64,000 nt of DNA from Euonymus europaeus. Lineage: Eukaryota; Streptophyta; Magnoliopsida; Celastrales; Celastraceae. A program made the position numbers and the translations under genes. How positions within the stretch are numbered: position 1 is the stretch's first letter; every line of letters begins with the position of its first letter. Below the pieces are notes generated by a model, which saw nothing but the letters and a program-made list of their open reading frames with translations, was not told the origin of the DNA and searched no databases. The DNA lies in the NCBI GenBank assembly GCA_963580455.1, contig OY756971.1, forward strand, positions 18,933,001 through 18,997,000, in the 5' to 3' direction. Shown piece after piece: positions 31,051 to 42,599 of this stretch.

Positions 31051-31227
31051 AAGTCGATCACGACGTACGCAGAGAAGCCTCGCAAAGAAATGCAGTTCAA
31101 GTCTAATCTTTGCGCTTTAAAAACAATGGTAGACAGTCTTGATTTGAACGAGCAGCAACAGAGAGCCATCACGAAACATGGTAGCAGTGTAATGGTCATT
31201 AATCTTTTGGATAACCCGTTTTCCTAA
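31051..31227 (+). pseudogene. Short coding relic inside the Mutator-like candidate
   Basis: An in-frame stretch ends at TAA 31227; its last 45 codons start at an ATG at 31090 and include MVDSLDLNEQQQRAITKHG. The pattern of Leu/Gln/Arg followed by 'QxxAIxxxG' recalls the leading domain of plant Mutator-borne Ulp1-type proteins (Kaonashi elements). The match is weak, and it is too short to be functional. Confidence 0.22.
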
Positions 31228-31409
31228 ATATGGTAATATCGATGAACTTGTCTGTGTTATTGTTTACCAAATTGTCTTGTATTATTACATGTTGAAAAAT
31301 CAGAATTGCAGAAACAAGATTTCGATAAAGTATTAATGTTTTTGGACAATGTAAAATTGTTGGACATAAATTACGATAAAAAATAAATTTATTCCGATAA
31401 TGTAAACAT

Positions 31410-32270
31410 AATATTTAATTGAATAATTCACAAAATTAAACAATTAATGGAATAATATACAGTGTTTATTACATTGTCAATTATTACATATTCAACTGCA
31501 ATTACAATGTCTCACTGTTACATTAGAAGTAAATGCAGTAATTTCGTAATGTCATATTGGACTATAATAAGCTCACATATGACATCTAGGACATAAGAAC
31601 GAATGAGCAATGAAGACGCTATTACGTTGTTGCCCCACAGTAAAGCCATTGAATATCAGTGTTTATTACATTGTCCAAAGGTGACATAAATATAACCATG
31701 TATATACACACAACAGAAGAACATTCAAAAATTATTTGATAAAAACGTTCGAAAAATATTAGCAACTCATTACCTAGATACATTACGTAAAATTATTAAA
31801 AATAACATACAGCAACAAATAAATGTATTATTACACTGTAAACATAATATTACATTTAATAATTCTGGCAAATGAACATTTAATTGAATAATTGGCAGTG
31901 TTTATTACACTGTCTTTAATGACATTATCAAATACAATAACAGTGTGTCACAGTTAAATTAAAAGTAAATCCAATAATTCCCTAATGTCCCCTTAGGTCT
32001 TATAAGCTCATCTTGGACTGTAATAAATATTCTATTATGCTATAATTAGGACATAATAAAACAATGATAAATAAATACGCTATTACGTTGATACTGCCCA
32101 AAACTTAAGCCACTGAATGTCAGTGTTTATTACACTGACCTATTGGGACATAAATGTAACCATTTATTTACACATCTCGCATACAACAAAAGCATTGACT
32201 AAATATTTGCTAAAAACATTGGGCTAATGATTTACCAAACACATTACCTAAATTACAAGTTAAAACAATT
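31410..32270 (+). repeat. Diverged tandem duplication, unit about 440-460 bp
   Basis: The two units share ordered landmarks: 'cagtgtttattaca(t/c)tgtc' at 31460 and 31896, 'aagtaaatgcagtaatt'/'aagtaaatccaataatt', 'cgctattacgttg', and 'cagtgtttattaca' again at 31657 and 32121, then 'gacataaat(a/g)taacca'. Indels explain the variable spacing. Confidence 0.65.
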
Positions 32271-32744
32271 TTAAATACTTAGGACGTTGTTCATAGAGTC
32301 ACAACTATTTGTAGATTACAAACATAAAATAATCATTTATTTTCCCTTTAGCAAACAGCCAAAGTCAGTTCTTCCAAGCTCTCTAGTTCGGTAAACTAGA
32401 GACTAACCCTGGTAAACCGTACAAATCAGACAGAATGAGAGAGAAGCGGGAAACACATTCTTTTAGGCGGGATATTGGTCAATTCCTCTGGAACCTACCC
32501 ATTAAAAATATTAAAATAATCTGAATGGAATGCTCACGTGTCTTGCCAACTAGATTATGTATGTTATGTAATGAACAGTTTTGGGATACAAATCATTTTC
32601 GTATTGAGATTGGAGAAAAAGTATATTGCTGTAGTTACAAAATCAAAGGTTTATAGAATAAAACTATAAATAATAATTTAAAATAAATTACAATTATTCT
32701 CAATGATTTTATATTTTTAAACCGTTTCATGATTATTTTATGGG

Positions 32745-33085
32745 AGATTCACCAATAAATCCTTTAATAGAAATATATATTTCATTCACTCCTTTCAATT
32801 TTTTAATATTCTAAATCATCCTTTAAATAATTCTGGACAAAACAACCCTTATTCCAATAAATCCTTATGTGTATGACATATGCTGACATCACCAGATTCT
32901 TTTTATTTATTTTTTTTAAAAACTTTAAAACAGTTTTATCTCTCAAAATACAAGTCGGATTTTTTTAGAAAAAATATATTCATAATCAACACGAAAAACT
33001 CTTTCCAATGAGATCCATCATCGATATGTTTAAATGTTCATTTGTCAAATCCTCTGAATGAACTCAGAGGATTTCTCAAACTTAT
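32745..33085 (+). repeat. Second copy of the dispersed repeat of 13608-13930
   Basis: Begins 'gggagattcaccaataaat', contains 'gtatgacatatgctgacat', a t-rich run, and 'tcgatatgtttaaatgttcatttgtcaaatcctctgaat'. These landmarks occur in the same order in 13608-13930. Confidence 0.6.
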
Positions 33086-33980
33086 CCAGAATTCAGAGGA
33101 TTTCTCAAAACTCATTAAAACCAATCAAAAGAGTTTTCAAAATTAAGCAAATAAATTCAAATGATTTCATAAAAATATATCAAAAAATATAGATTTTTTG
33201 AAAATCAAACAAAAAAATAACAAAAAATTTCAGAGGATTTCACAAACTTGTCATAAATTTAGAGGATTTCACAAAATTTACCAAAATAAATCAAAGAAAT
33301 TTTTGAAATTAAGCAAAAAAAAAGAAGAGGATTGCATAAAATATATAATAAAAATTATAATAATTTTTGAAAATCAAACAAAAAATAACCTGAAACTCTA
33401 AATCCTAAACCTAAAATCCCAAAATCCTAAATACTAAATCCTAATATCTTAAATCTCAAAATCATAAAGTGTAAACACTAAACTCTAATATTTTAAACAC
33501 AGACTCTTAAACTTTACAACTTATAACCAGAAATCCTCTGAATTTTTCAGAAATCCTCTGAATTTAAACAATTCTAGTTTTAATTTTGAACAAAAAAATC
33601 TTATAAATAATTAAGAAGAATTTACAAAAATAAGAAGAAAATCCTAAAATTCTACTAACATATATTCCTAAACCTTAAACCTTATGTCATAAACCCCAAA
33701 ATCCTAAATAATGAAATTATGTTTTCCTAAACCCTAAAACCTTATACCATAAACTCTAAACTCTAATATCTTAAACTTCAAAACCCTAAACTTTATCAAA
33801 ATGAAACAAAAAAATAACTAAAAATTTAGATGATTGGAGGATTTCTCAAACTTATCAAGAATTCAGATAAGTTTACAAAAATCACCAAAACAATTCAGAA
33901 GAGTTTTTGAAATTATGCAAAAAAAAAATCAGAGGATTTCTTACCCATAATTCAGAGGATTTTCGCAAAAGTCACCAAAA
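33053..33980 (+). repeat. AT-rich motif array with telomere-like stretches
   Basis: The motif 'ttcagaggattt(c/t)' with variants recurs at least ten times between 33053 and 33970, alternating with 'aaaatcaaacaaaaaaataac'. Two internal stretches (about 33392-33530 and 33650-33795) are strings of degenerate ccctaaa-like units such as 'aaccctaaaaccttat' and 'cctaaatactaaatcc'. They look like an expanded tail of the dispersed repeat. The frame at 33198-33401 is a by-product of low complexity. Confidence 0.55.
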
Positions 33981-35228
33981 CGGTTAAAAATTGTTATGGT
34001 ATTTGGTTTTGTTTAAAATATGAATTGAGTTTTATTATGATATTATTTTCATAAGTTATTAGCTTTGGTTGTTAGTGAAGAATGTAATAAAAATATTGAC
34101 ATTTGTATTGGATAACTTTTTGTTGATGAATAAGTGTTTCATTGTTGATTTTGATAATATAATGATTCATAGATTTTAATGTATATGTATAGGTTACTGA
34201 GTCAACTAAATTTTGCGCATGTGAGTGCATGCGCTTAATTTTCATGAAAGAAAAAAAAATTTGGTTGATCGACTCTTCACTTTGATTCATCAAAAGTGAA
34301 AATATTAATTTATCTTTAAAAACATATAGATATAATACATGATTTTCATCCAACTTTCTGAGATTGTATTTATATTTATTTTATTATAATAATTATTTCC
34401 TAAATAAGGAGCAATCATGTACTAATAAAAATAAGGATAAGTTTAAATGAGGGAAGGGTAAAATTGTCATTAATTGAGGTTAAAATTTAAAGTTATCCTT
34501 ATTGAACTAAGTTTCAAATAATTGGGGATGTATTGGGTTACAAACTTTTCAAAAAGACTAAATGGAATATAAAGTCCATATAAAGGACTTATCACCAAAT
34601 AATCCTTATTTTATTTAGAATAGTATTAAAAATATTTTTCCAACCGACAATGGAAAATTTCAAAGAAAATGTGGCCAAGTTTTGGTCATCAAGTGAGTTT
34701 TCTGATTCTATTAAAGAGATGTGAAATATTGTTCATTGATAAAAAGTTGTTTGTGGAATTTTTTTTTGATGTATAAAGAGGATTCAAAAGGTGTAAGGAA
34801 ATTATTTATGAGTTTCTTATGAAGGAATTTCATTCTTCTTTCTGTGCCACCGCCTTCTCATCACTCTCGAGGATCGGGACTTCTGCTTTTTCTTAGAGTC
34901 AAGGTTGGTCGTTATCAACAATCATCAACTTATTATTGACCCGATTATGCCGATTTTCAATTGACAACCGATCCATAATAATCGAACTAGTAAGGGTTTG
35001 TGATATTGGGCATAATCGGTTGGTCGGGTCGGTTACATTATCATTCGATAATCATTCAACTCGACCCATATAAGACTTTCACATGGACAAAGCCTTTTTC
35101 AAGTCGTGAATTTGGCTTAACTCACTTGTTGGATTTAGGAGAAATAAAGTCGTGCTGGTTCGATATACCCTCAAGAATTTGACAAACCAAAGTGGACAAT
35201 ATTGTTGGTGTGTATGGGGGTGTGGAAT
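33981..35228. other. AT-rich intergenic DNA
   Basis: No gene supported. Text of the type 'aaaggacttatcaccaaataatcc' near 34590 partly recurs near 50680. Confidence 0.4.
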
Positions 35229-36241
35229 TTACAACACCATGCTCATCCGTAGCTAAACTATCAGTTAACCATTAATCACTCATTTGATTTCAAAGCTGAT
35301 TCATGACAATCTTCGTGAGAGAAAATGATGTCTTTACTATAATAGTTGGGACTGGTAGAATCAATGTCAAACTCACAAGTTTATACAAACCAATTTAATA
35401 TACTCTATGTCCTCTAGTATCAATCATATTTTGACTAAGATTATTGATTTCTTTTAGTTTCGAGAAATAGATACTATAGCACACATTAATAACAAAAATA
35501 TCAAGTTAATTTGAAAGTGGCAAAAAATTCTTGATGTAGGACAATTGGCTCTAAAGTTTGAAGAAGAGTTAGATAGGAAAAATTGGAAGAAGTACAGGAG
35601 TAACTTTGACTGGCCATAACTTTAGAACCGGGAGTCCGTTTTCTTATTATAATGTGTTTCCAGAGACTGATTTGGAAGATCTGAAAGTTAACTTGGGGTT
35701 TACCAGGTTGAGGTTTGGCGTTATTTTTTTTGGGGATGTTAAAAGGTCCTATGCGCTTAATAAAGTGTTTTAATTAGTTAGTTTCTAATTCTAGTTTTAT
35801 TAGGGTTTTCCTATGTTATGTTTTCACTATGAATAAGGGCTTATACAGCCATTGTGTGGACTTTTGAATATTCTGAATTTAATAAAATTCTTGAGACTTT
35901 TATCAATTCTTGGTGGATTCCAAGTTACTACTTATGGTTTACAATACCATGCTCAGCCCTAGCTAAACTATCAATTAATCATTAATCACCCATTCAATTC
36001 CAAAGCCGATTCATGACAATCTTCGTGAGAGAAAATGATGTCTTTACTATAACAGTTGAGATTGGTAGAATCAATGTCAAACTTAGAAATCTATACAAAC
36101 CAATTTAATATACGTTATGTCCTCTAGTATCAATGATATTTTGACTAAGATTATTGATTTCTTTTAATTTTGAGAAATCAATACTGAAGCACACATCAAT
36201 AACAAAAATATGAGGTTAATTTGAAAGTGGCGAAAAATTCT
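35229..36241 (+). repeat. Pair of about 305-bp direct repeats with LTR-like spacer
   Basis: Copies at 35229-35534 and 35938-36241 share long identical blocks such as 'cgtgagagaaaatgatgtct' and 'tttgactaagattattgatt'. The roughly 400-bp spacer reads like a gypsy LTR: 'ggccataactttagaaccgg', 'tagtttctaattctagtttt', 'atgaataagggcttatacag', 'cttggtggattccaa'. No target duplication could be fixed for the spacer. Confidence 0.6.
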
Positions 36242-36519
36242 ATATAAAGGAAATTCCTTGAATAACATTGGGCAAACAAATTATCTATGTTACTATGGAA
36301 TTCAAACACGGTGACATGAGAAATATGTATTTCGTTATATTATATTATAGTGGGATCATTTTTGGAGAGTGCTAGAGAGGTCCATTGTGACCTTTTTGTG
36401 TGTTGTAATAGTGTATCTATTGAACTTCTTTTATTCTGTATTTTGGACTCAAGGGCCCTAGCCCACTTTTGTTTACACATATAATTGTGTACATGTGATA
36501 CTGTATGTACTCTGTGTGA

Positions 36520-36699
36520 GTGCATAATTGTCGTGGGGATGGTGTGCTGGTAGAAGTCTTCATAGGGAGAAAAAACAAAGAAGAAGTTGCAGCTCTTGAT
36601 CAAGGAGAAGTACCTAGACAAGTATCCATGGCTGAGCCTCTGCCTCCACCGCCAGTTCTTCCTTCATCATCTTCCTACCAAGCATGGGATATGGAGGTA
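36520..36699 (+). other. Possible orphan exon (captured or displaced gene piece)
   Basis: A GC-richer open stretch contains MAEPLPPPPVLPSSSSYQAW and ends at a donor-like 'ggag|gtacgg' near 36698. No following exon was found, and I do not recognise the protein. It lies next to the duplicated RLK flank, so it may have been moved together with it. Confidence 0.22.
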
Positions 36700-36849
36700 C
36701 GGTTTTTATATTCTTTGATTTATACATATTCAATATATCCAAATGGATATAGATTTTATGATCTTGGCTTGATTTGGTTCTAACAGTATCTTTATACATA
36801 AATATAAAAAATATAATTGAAGAGAAATAACATAGTGAATCCCAACAAG

Positions 36850-38530
36850 TTTTCTTATGAATTCTTGTAGAGGATCCCAGATGATGTGTTGAGGAACTAG
36901 TTAAGAATCTGCCCTAGCCAAGACTCATATAGGAGGAATAAGAGAAAAGAAAGATTCAAGACTCATTTAGCAGGAAATTCAGGAATGCTTATGTCAAATA
37001 TTCTAATGCAATGAACAAAGAAGGTACAAAAATCTTATTGGGTTAATACAACGTCACATCATCCAAAGATTAGTCATGTTCCATTTTCGTTACTCAATGT
37101 TCAAATATTTCAAGTTAATCACCAAACTTTCATTTTTGTTCCATTTAGATCACCCGAGCAATCAAATTGCTAATGTGGCAGTTTGGCTGCCACATGACCT
37201 TTTCTTTTCATGTAAAAATATGTATTTTTTTAAAAAAAATTGAATAATAGTTTGACAAATCAGATGGAGCCACATGGAGTTGTCATTAAATAAGAGCTGA
37301 TCGCATATGTTTCAAAATAGTCACGGAAAGATAATATTTGCACCTAAACAAAGCAAAGTCATATTCCAGTGAATCCAAACAAAGGCAGTTCACTATACCT
37401 GCACCAAACATGATCTACTGCTCATGGTGCAACATCCACTAGCAGGTATTATGCAATGTTGAATACAACTCATGATTCTAATGCGAAGAAAGTTGCATAG
37501 ATAGGAGTTGGACATAGCTAGCTTGGATTAGTTCTCCATTTTGTGATTTTGTCTTAGAGCTTCTGTTGATGTATTTTGATCAAGTGGGATCACATTTTGG
37601 ACAGTTTGGTATAGGATAAGATCATGTTTTGTGTAGGTATAGTGAACTACCTCTATTTGGATTCATTGAAAAATGACTCTGCTTTGTATAGGAGCAAATA
37701 ATATCTTTCAGTGATTATTTTGAAATAAATGTGATCAGCTTTTATTTAACAGTAACTCCATGTGGCGCGATCTGATTTTCAACTATTATTCAATTTTTTT
37801 AAAAAAAAAAATATTTCCACGTGAAAATAAATGGTCATGTGGCAAACGACTTAACAGTCAAACTACCACATTAGCAGTTTGACTGCCCGGGTGATCTAAA
37901 TGGAACAAAAATAAAAATTTGGTGATTAACTTTAAACATTTGAACATTGGGTGACGAAAATGGAACATGATTAATTTTTCGGTGATATCATGTTGTATTA
38001 ACCCGAATCTTATTTGAAACAATACAAATTACAAATATATATAAGCAATATTATTCATACTCGATGCCTTAACAATTCCTTTTAGCAGAGTTTACCCTCC
38101 ACATTACCAGTTAATCCAAACATAGTTGTGGGGCTGGATCTTGGAAGCCAAATCGAGTTAGAAGTTGTTGGCAAATCACATGCAGGGTTGGCCTATGTTT
38201 CGAATTAAAGCAATGCTTGCATTGTATTGCAAGTTCCAGGATTTTTGTCAATTCATACTTTATTGCACGAGAAGGAGGTGGAAGGCATTGGTCCAAAACA
38301 TCCTTCAGTGTCATCTTCTCCTCTCCCCGAATATACAATAAAGACTCGAAGATCTCACCTGGATGCTCTCCTTTGATCACTTCCACTGACAGTACTCCAA
38401 AACTATACACATCGCATTTCTCTATCACTTTCATCATGTAAGCAAGTTCTACAAATTCATGGAGTTAAAACTGAAGTTGGAGGAATTGATAATCACATAA
38501 TGATGAAATTCAATAACCAGTGCAATATAA
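36850..38530 (-). pseudogene. 3' duplicate of the LRR kinase locus, truncated
   Basis: This segment repeats the 3' end and downstream flank of the LRR kinase. The last exon (38437-38111, [20 protein letters not shown] to APQLCLD), part of the preceding intron, and the flank that in the first locus runs 15179-15463 are all present in the same order. It stops matching near 38530, so the glycine loop, catalytic loop, receptor part and promoter are missing. The remaining exon keeps its frame but has one extra codon ([13 protein letters not shown] against QCLCSNPKHRPT). The flank is interrupted by a foldback element at 37040-38005. It cannot make a kinase. Confidence 0.85.
37031..38014. mobile_element. 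Foldback / Mutator-like element with about 390-bp arms
   Basis: 37040-38005 begins GGGTTAATACAAC and ends GTTGTATTAACCCG. The left arm (37040 to about 37425) is the inverted complement of the right arm (about 37605 to 38005) along almost its whole length, with landmarks such as 'ggtgatctaaatggaacaaa' opposite 'tttgttccatttagatcacc'. The central spacer is about 180 bp and has no coding sequence. The 9-bp duplication AATCTTATT flanks it at 37031-37039 and 38006-38014. The related locus at 15360-15371 has a single 'attcttatt', giving an empty site. Nine-bp duplications point to the Mutator group. Confidence 0.85.
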
Positions 38531-39720
38531 CACCTTCACATGGTTCATCACTAACTAGGCAATTCATCATTGACTAGCGAAAAATGGTAAACAACACCAT
38601 GCACAATGCATATCTTACCTCATAGATCAGTGGGTTCAAGGAGTCATCGGTTCACATGGATAACCGCGGTTTTTGACCAGTCAACGCTGGTTCAGTGTGT
38701 GTTCGGTTCAACAAACAATTCGGCTTGCGTTTTATTAAAATTGATGAATGAATCGAGAAATGCTATATACAAAATAATAAAATACTGTATATAGTTATAT
38801 CTATATTTTTTATTATTTATTTTAAACCTGCGATTCAACCTTCATCGAATTGATTAAGAGCCTAAGAGCGCTTAATCCCTCAGGCTTTCAATGCCCTATC
38901 ACCTATGCCCTAACCCTATGGCAGTATAGCGAATTCGCGATTCTTAGTTCTCATTTCCACAGAAGATGCACGCATACTAGTTAGGACAGTCACACCATTT
39001 TGCAATTCCACTTGTATATATGTGATATGATGATGCCTGCCACTAATCAGCTTTCCAAGTAATATATATTTAAGACTTTGTTTTGAAGCAAAGTTGGCAC
39101 GTCATATCTCGATCGATGATTATGCATCACCAACCACAGTCGATTTCAGTTTGACAAGGACAAAGGAACCAGATTATTTAATTGATATTTAGATGGTGAA
39201 TCAGCAATATTGTCAAAACTTACTTGTATATAAATAAAGTTCCAGTTGTTTCCCCATATGTGATACGTTTTTTGGGCCAAAATATTTGGGAGATTACCCG
39301 GGATAACAAATTTGTGTGGACATTTGACTCGGCCTAACAACGGACAACCACTTTAATATATTTGGATTGAAGGTTGCTCTAACTACTTGCATATTGAGTA
39401 GACTAATTAACATGAACATTTTCTTACATAACGTTTATGTTCACACTTTTTTCCTAAAGACAAGCAATCCATCTATCGGCTTGTGTCCTTAAAATGTCAG
39501 TAGAATATCAGTTACAGGTGATGTGATTCAATACTAAATGGCAGATGTTGTTCAAGAATTACTCAAATTTCATGAGCAAACTTTATTTTTGACTTTCTTC
39601 ATTGTTAAGCTGTCACGAACAAAATTTAATTAATATATTTGGACTACCCATGTACTTCTTAAGAACGATTTAAGCTTTCAAAATCACATCTTATTACATA
39701 CAAAAAATCTTATTAAAATA
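38531..39720. other. Intergenic DNA
   Basis: No gene supported. The piece near 38620-38720 (gtgggttcaaggagtcatcg, tttttgaccagtcaacgctg) has the wording of a common plant repeat but could not be bounded. Confidence 0.4.
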
Positions 39721-40211
39721 TATACTATATATAATTTCTGAAGCAAGTTTTTAGTTGAACACCAGCTTAACACGTTAGATCACTCTAATATCGTCACGTG
39801 ACATTTCTATATCGATTAATAATATTTCTATAGCGAGTAATAAATGAATATAGGGTTAGTTCATACATCTAATTCATGGTGGGTTCATGAATCTATCTAT
39901 CTATACTATATATAATTCTTGAAGCAAGCTTGTGCTTGAATACCACCTTGACACGTGGGTCACTCTAACATCGCCACGTGAAATTTCTATAACAAGCAAT
40001 AAATGAATATAGGGTTAGTTCATGCATCTGATTCATGGTTGGTTCATGAATCTATCTATACTATATATAATTCCTGAACCAAGTTTTTGGTTGAACACGA
40101 CCTTAATACGTGAATCACTCTAACATCGCCATGTTGAATTTATATAGCGAGTAATTAATGAATATAGGGTTAGTTCATGCATTTAATTCATGGTGGGTTC
40201 ATGAATCTATC
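39721..40211 (+). repeat. Three-unit tandem repeat with Helitron-like starts
   Basis: Units at 39721-39901 (181 bp), 39902-40056 (155 bp) and 40057-40211 (about 155 bp) each start 'tatactatatataatt' and end 'ggttcatgaatctatc'. Each includes 'atgaatatagggttagttca'. The unit boundary 'TCTATCTATACTATATATAA' resembles the 5' end of plant Helitrons (TC at the start, preceded by A). Confidence 0.75.
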
Positions 40212-40790
40212 TCTTCATTATGTATAAATTATTGGGGTATTCTCATCACTTTAATTGCAAAAACAATAGAACATCAGATTCAAGCCCTGTATAGAGAGTA
40301 ACAAAATAGTCAGAGAGATGGTGGTGAATCATGATTCTGAAACATGAAAAAGGATGGGTGAGAGAGAGAGCTTGGGATGAATCCGTGGATCTGAAACATA
40401 TAAGATCTTTGACTTTGGCGGTGGAGCACTATTATGCTTTAATGACAGATGGTTTATCTAATTGAAGTTTCTCTCGATTCTTTTTAATTTTCAATGTTTC
40501 TTACTTTACTTTTTGGTTGCTCATGTGTGGTGCATACGAAAAAATTATTTTTGAAGTAGTCAAAGGTGTATGTTTCTACGGTATTCTCATTCTTCATTCG
40601 TTTTTTGTTTTATATGCATTCTCAATAATTTATATATAAATTATAAAAGTCTTATTTGAGTAATTAGAAAGTAAAATTTAAGGATTTATTATTATATATA
40701 ATTTTATAGCTTCAAGGCAACGATTCTCAAAAAAATAATTTTTTAATTTTTTTTATCAATCAATTAATTCATGCGGGTTCAAATCTAGTT
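40051..40790 (+). mobile_element. Candidate Helitron next to the reductase gene
   Basis: A Helitron-like 5' end (A|TCTATCTATACTATATA) lies at 40051 and a 3' end of the type 'gcgggttcaaatCTAG|T' at 40776-40790. Insertion between A and T, as Helitrons do, would fit. The usual GC-rich hairpin before CTAG is not evident, so this is only a candidate. There is no coding capacity. Confidence 0.3.
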
Positions 40791-40967
40791 TAATTAATTT
40801 TCCTTGAGTATCGGAATGTTGACTAAAGGATATTGCTGTCATTTCGTAATTCATCAATAACCTTAAATACCGACCCCTCTCCTCCGGTAAACCCATTACA
40901 AGTTCACCCGGCAGGCCTGCACCCACTTTTTCTTCTTGAGTGTTGATTTCGTCGAAGAATTTCATCA
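40791..40967 (+). promoter_or_regulatory. Probable promoter and 5' leader of the reductase gene
   Basis: The space between the Helitron-like end and the start codon. An A/T box 'ccttaaatacc' near 40861 followed by a pyrimidine-rich 'cccctctcctccgg' about 10 bp later is the only core-promoter-like text. Start site not fixed. Confidence 0.3.
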
Positions 40968-42599
40968 ATGGCGGAGAAGAGCAAAATATTGATCATCGGA
41001 GGGACCGGATACATCGGAAAATTCGTAGTGGAGGCCAGCGCAAAATTAGGTCACCCAACCTTCGCGTTGATTAGGGAGAGCACTGTCTCTGATCCGGTCA
41101 AGGGCAAAATCATCGAAAACTTCAAGAGCTTGGGAGTCACATTGCTTTATGTACATTTTCAAATTTAACATGAATTTCTTGTTAATTTTGATGGAGATCA
41201 GGTTTTCATATAGATTGATTGTTCTATTAACTGATGTATATGCAGGGAGATCTTTACAACCATGAGAGCTTGGTGGCAGCAATTAAGCAGGTCGATGTGG
41301 TGATATCAACGGTTGGTCACATGCAGATGGCAGATCAGGTCAAGATTATTGCTGCCATTAAAGAAGCCGGAAATGTTAAGGTGGGTGATTAATGATTCTA
41401 GTACTTGTTGTAGTCTTTAATCAATTCAATCTGGTTAGGTTTCGTACTATTTTGAGAAGAAATCTTATATAATGTCCTTGAATTGTTCAGAGGTTTTTTC
41501 CTTCGGAGTTTGGAACTGATGTTGATCGCAACAGTGCGGTGGAGCCAGCGAAATCTGCATTTGCAGGCAAGGCCCAAATTCGCCGTGCGATTGAGGCCGA
41601 AGGGATCCCCTACACTTACGTATCTAGCAACTGCTTCGCTGGCTATTTTCTCCCTACACTGTGCCAGGTTGGAGTCACTGCTCCTCCAAGAGACAAAGTC
41701 ACCATCCCAGGTGACGGAAATCGAAAGGGTAAGCAAATAGTATTCCCAAATTAATTATGATTACTTTCATTGCTTTCATTTGATTATAATTTTTTTTATG
41801 CCTATGCTTCACTTTCCTATCTGCATATATAAATAATTCTTCATCTTCTGTTTTTTATTTAGCCAATCTTTGAACGCACAAATTTAGAACCGCATTAGAA
41901 GAAACATGATTTTGTTTATCGAAAACTAGATACAATGATGCAATAACTAAGTTTCATTCATTTTCGGTCGAAAATGAACAGTTTTCATTTAGTTTAATGT
42001 TCAGTCTATATAGCCATTAATAAGAAGTTCTGCTAAAATAACAAAGATGTTTAGTACATACTTCTCACAATAAGCATATTTGAGCGGACTGCAGCTGTTT
42101 TTTCCGTGGAACAAGACATTGGAACCTATACTATCAAAGCTGCAGATGACCCAAGAACCTTGAATAAGATCGTATACATCAGGCCTCCTAAAAACACACT
42201 CTCATTGAATGAGCTAGTTGCAATTTGGGAGAAGTTGATCGGGAAGACCCTGGAGAAAACTTACCTTTCAGGGGAGGAAGTTCTAAAGAGTATCCAAGGT
42301 CAGTCGAAAAGGTTTTTTTTTATCTTCTATTTTCTTTGGTATTTGTCAATTTATTCAATTATAAGCGTGCTTTTGGAACATATAGTGATGGTTCGCATTG
42401 TTTAATCAGTGATTGGTTGTCTACTCTTGCAGAGACTCCATTTCCATATAATATTGGTCTAGCAATCAACCATTCAGTCTTTGTGAATGGTGATCTGACC
42501 AACTTTGAGATTGAGCCATCTTTTGGAGTAGAGGCCTCTGAGCTATACCCAGATGTTAAATACACCAGTGTGGAAGAATACCTCCAGCAATTTGTTTGA
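40968..42599 (+). CDS. Phenylcoumaran benzylic ether reductase-type NADPH reductase
   Basis: Five exons, all GT-AG: 40968-41150, 41246-41380, 41491-41728, 42095-42298 and 42433-42599, giving 308 residues, the normal size for the family. Residues 11-18 form the NADPH-binding GGTGYIGK of an atypical short-chain dehydrogenase fold. The RFFPSEFG motif is at 107-114. The family lysine is in AFAGKAQIRRAIE at about 133, where poplar PCBER has its catalytic Lys. GDGNRKAVFSVEQDIG and YIRPPKNTLSLNEL are also as expected. Members reduce phenylcoumaran lignans such as dehydrodiconiferyl alcohol in the cytosol, downstream of monolignols; isoflavone and pinoresinol-lariciresinol reductases are sister families. 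The sequence favours PCBER over those, but substrate is inferred. No breaks seen. Confidence 0.92.

Larger units (their letters stand above)
30014..32613. mobile_element. Candidate non-autonomous Mutator-like element
   Basis: The 12-bp direct repeat TATTGAGATTGG occurs at 30014-30025 and 32602-32613. Just inside lies an 18-bp inverted match, AAACTGTTCATTACATAA at 30043-30060 and its reverse complement at 32564-32581; the outer parts of the ends are imperfect. The interior is AT-rich, with many 'attacattgt/cagtgtttatta' motifs and a diverged tandem duplication. The combination suggests a Mutator-type element with a 9-12 bp target duplication, but the ends are not exact. Confidence 0.4.

Noticed and set aside
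33198..33401. 67-codon Lys/Asn-rich frame
   Set aside because: Direct product of AT-rich tandem repeat sequence.
42225..42599. 124-codon frame ending like the reductase
   Set aside because: It is exon 5 read through the intron in front of it; the spliced model explains it.
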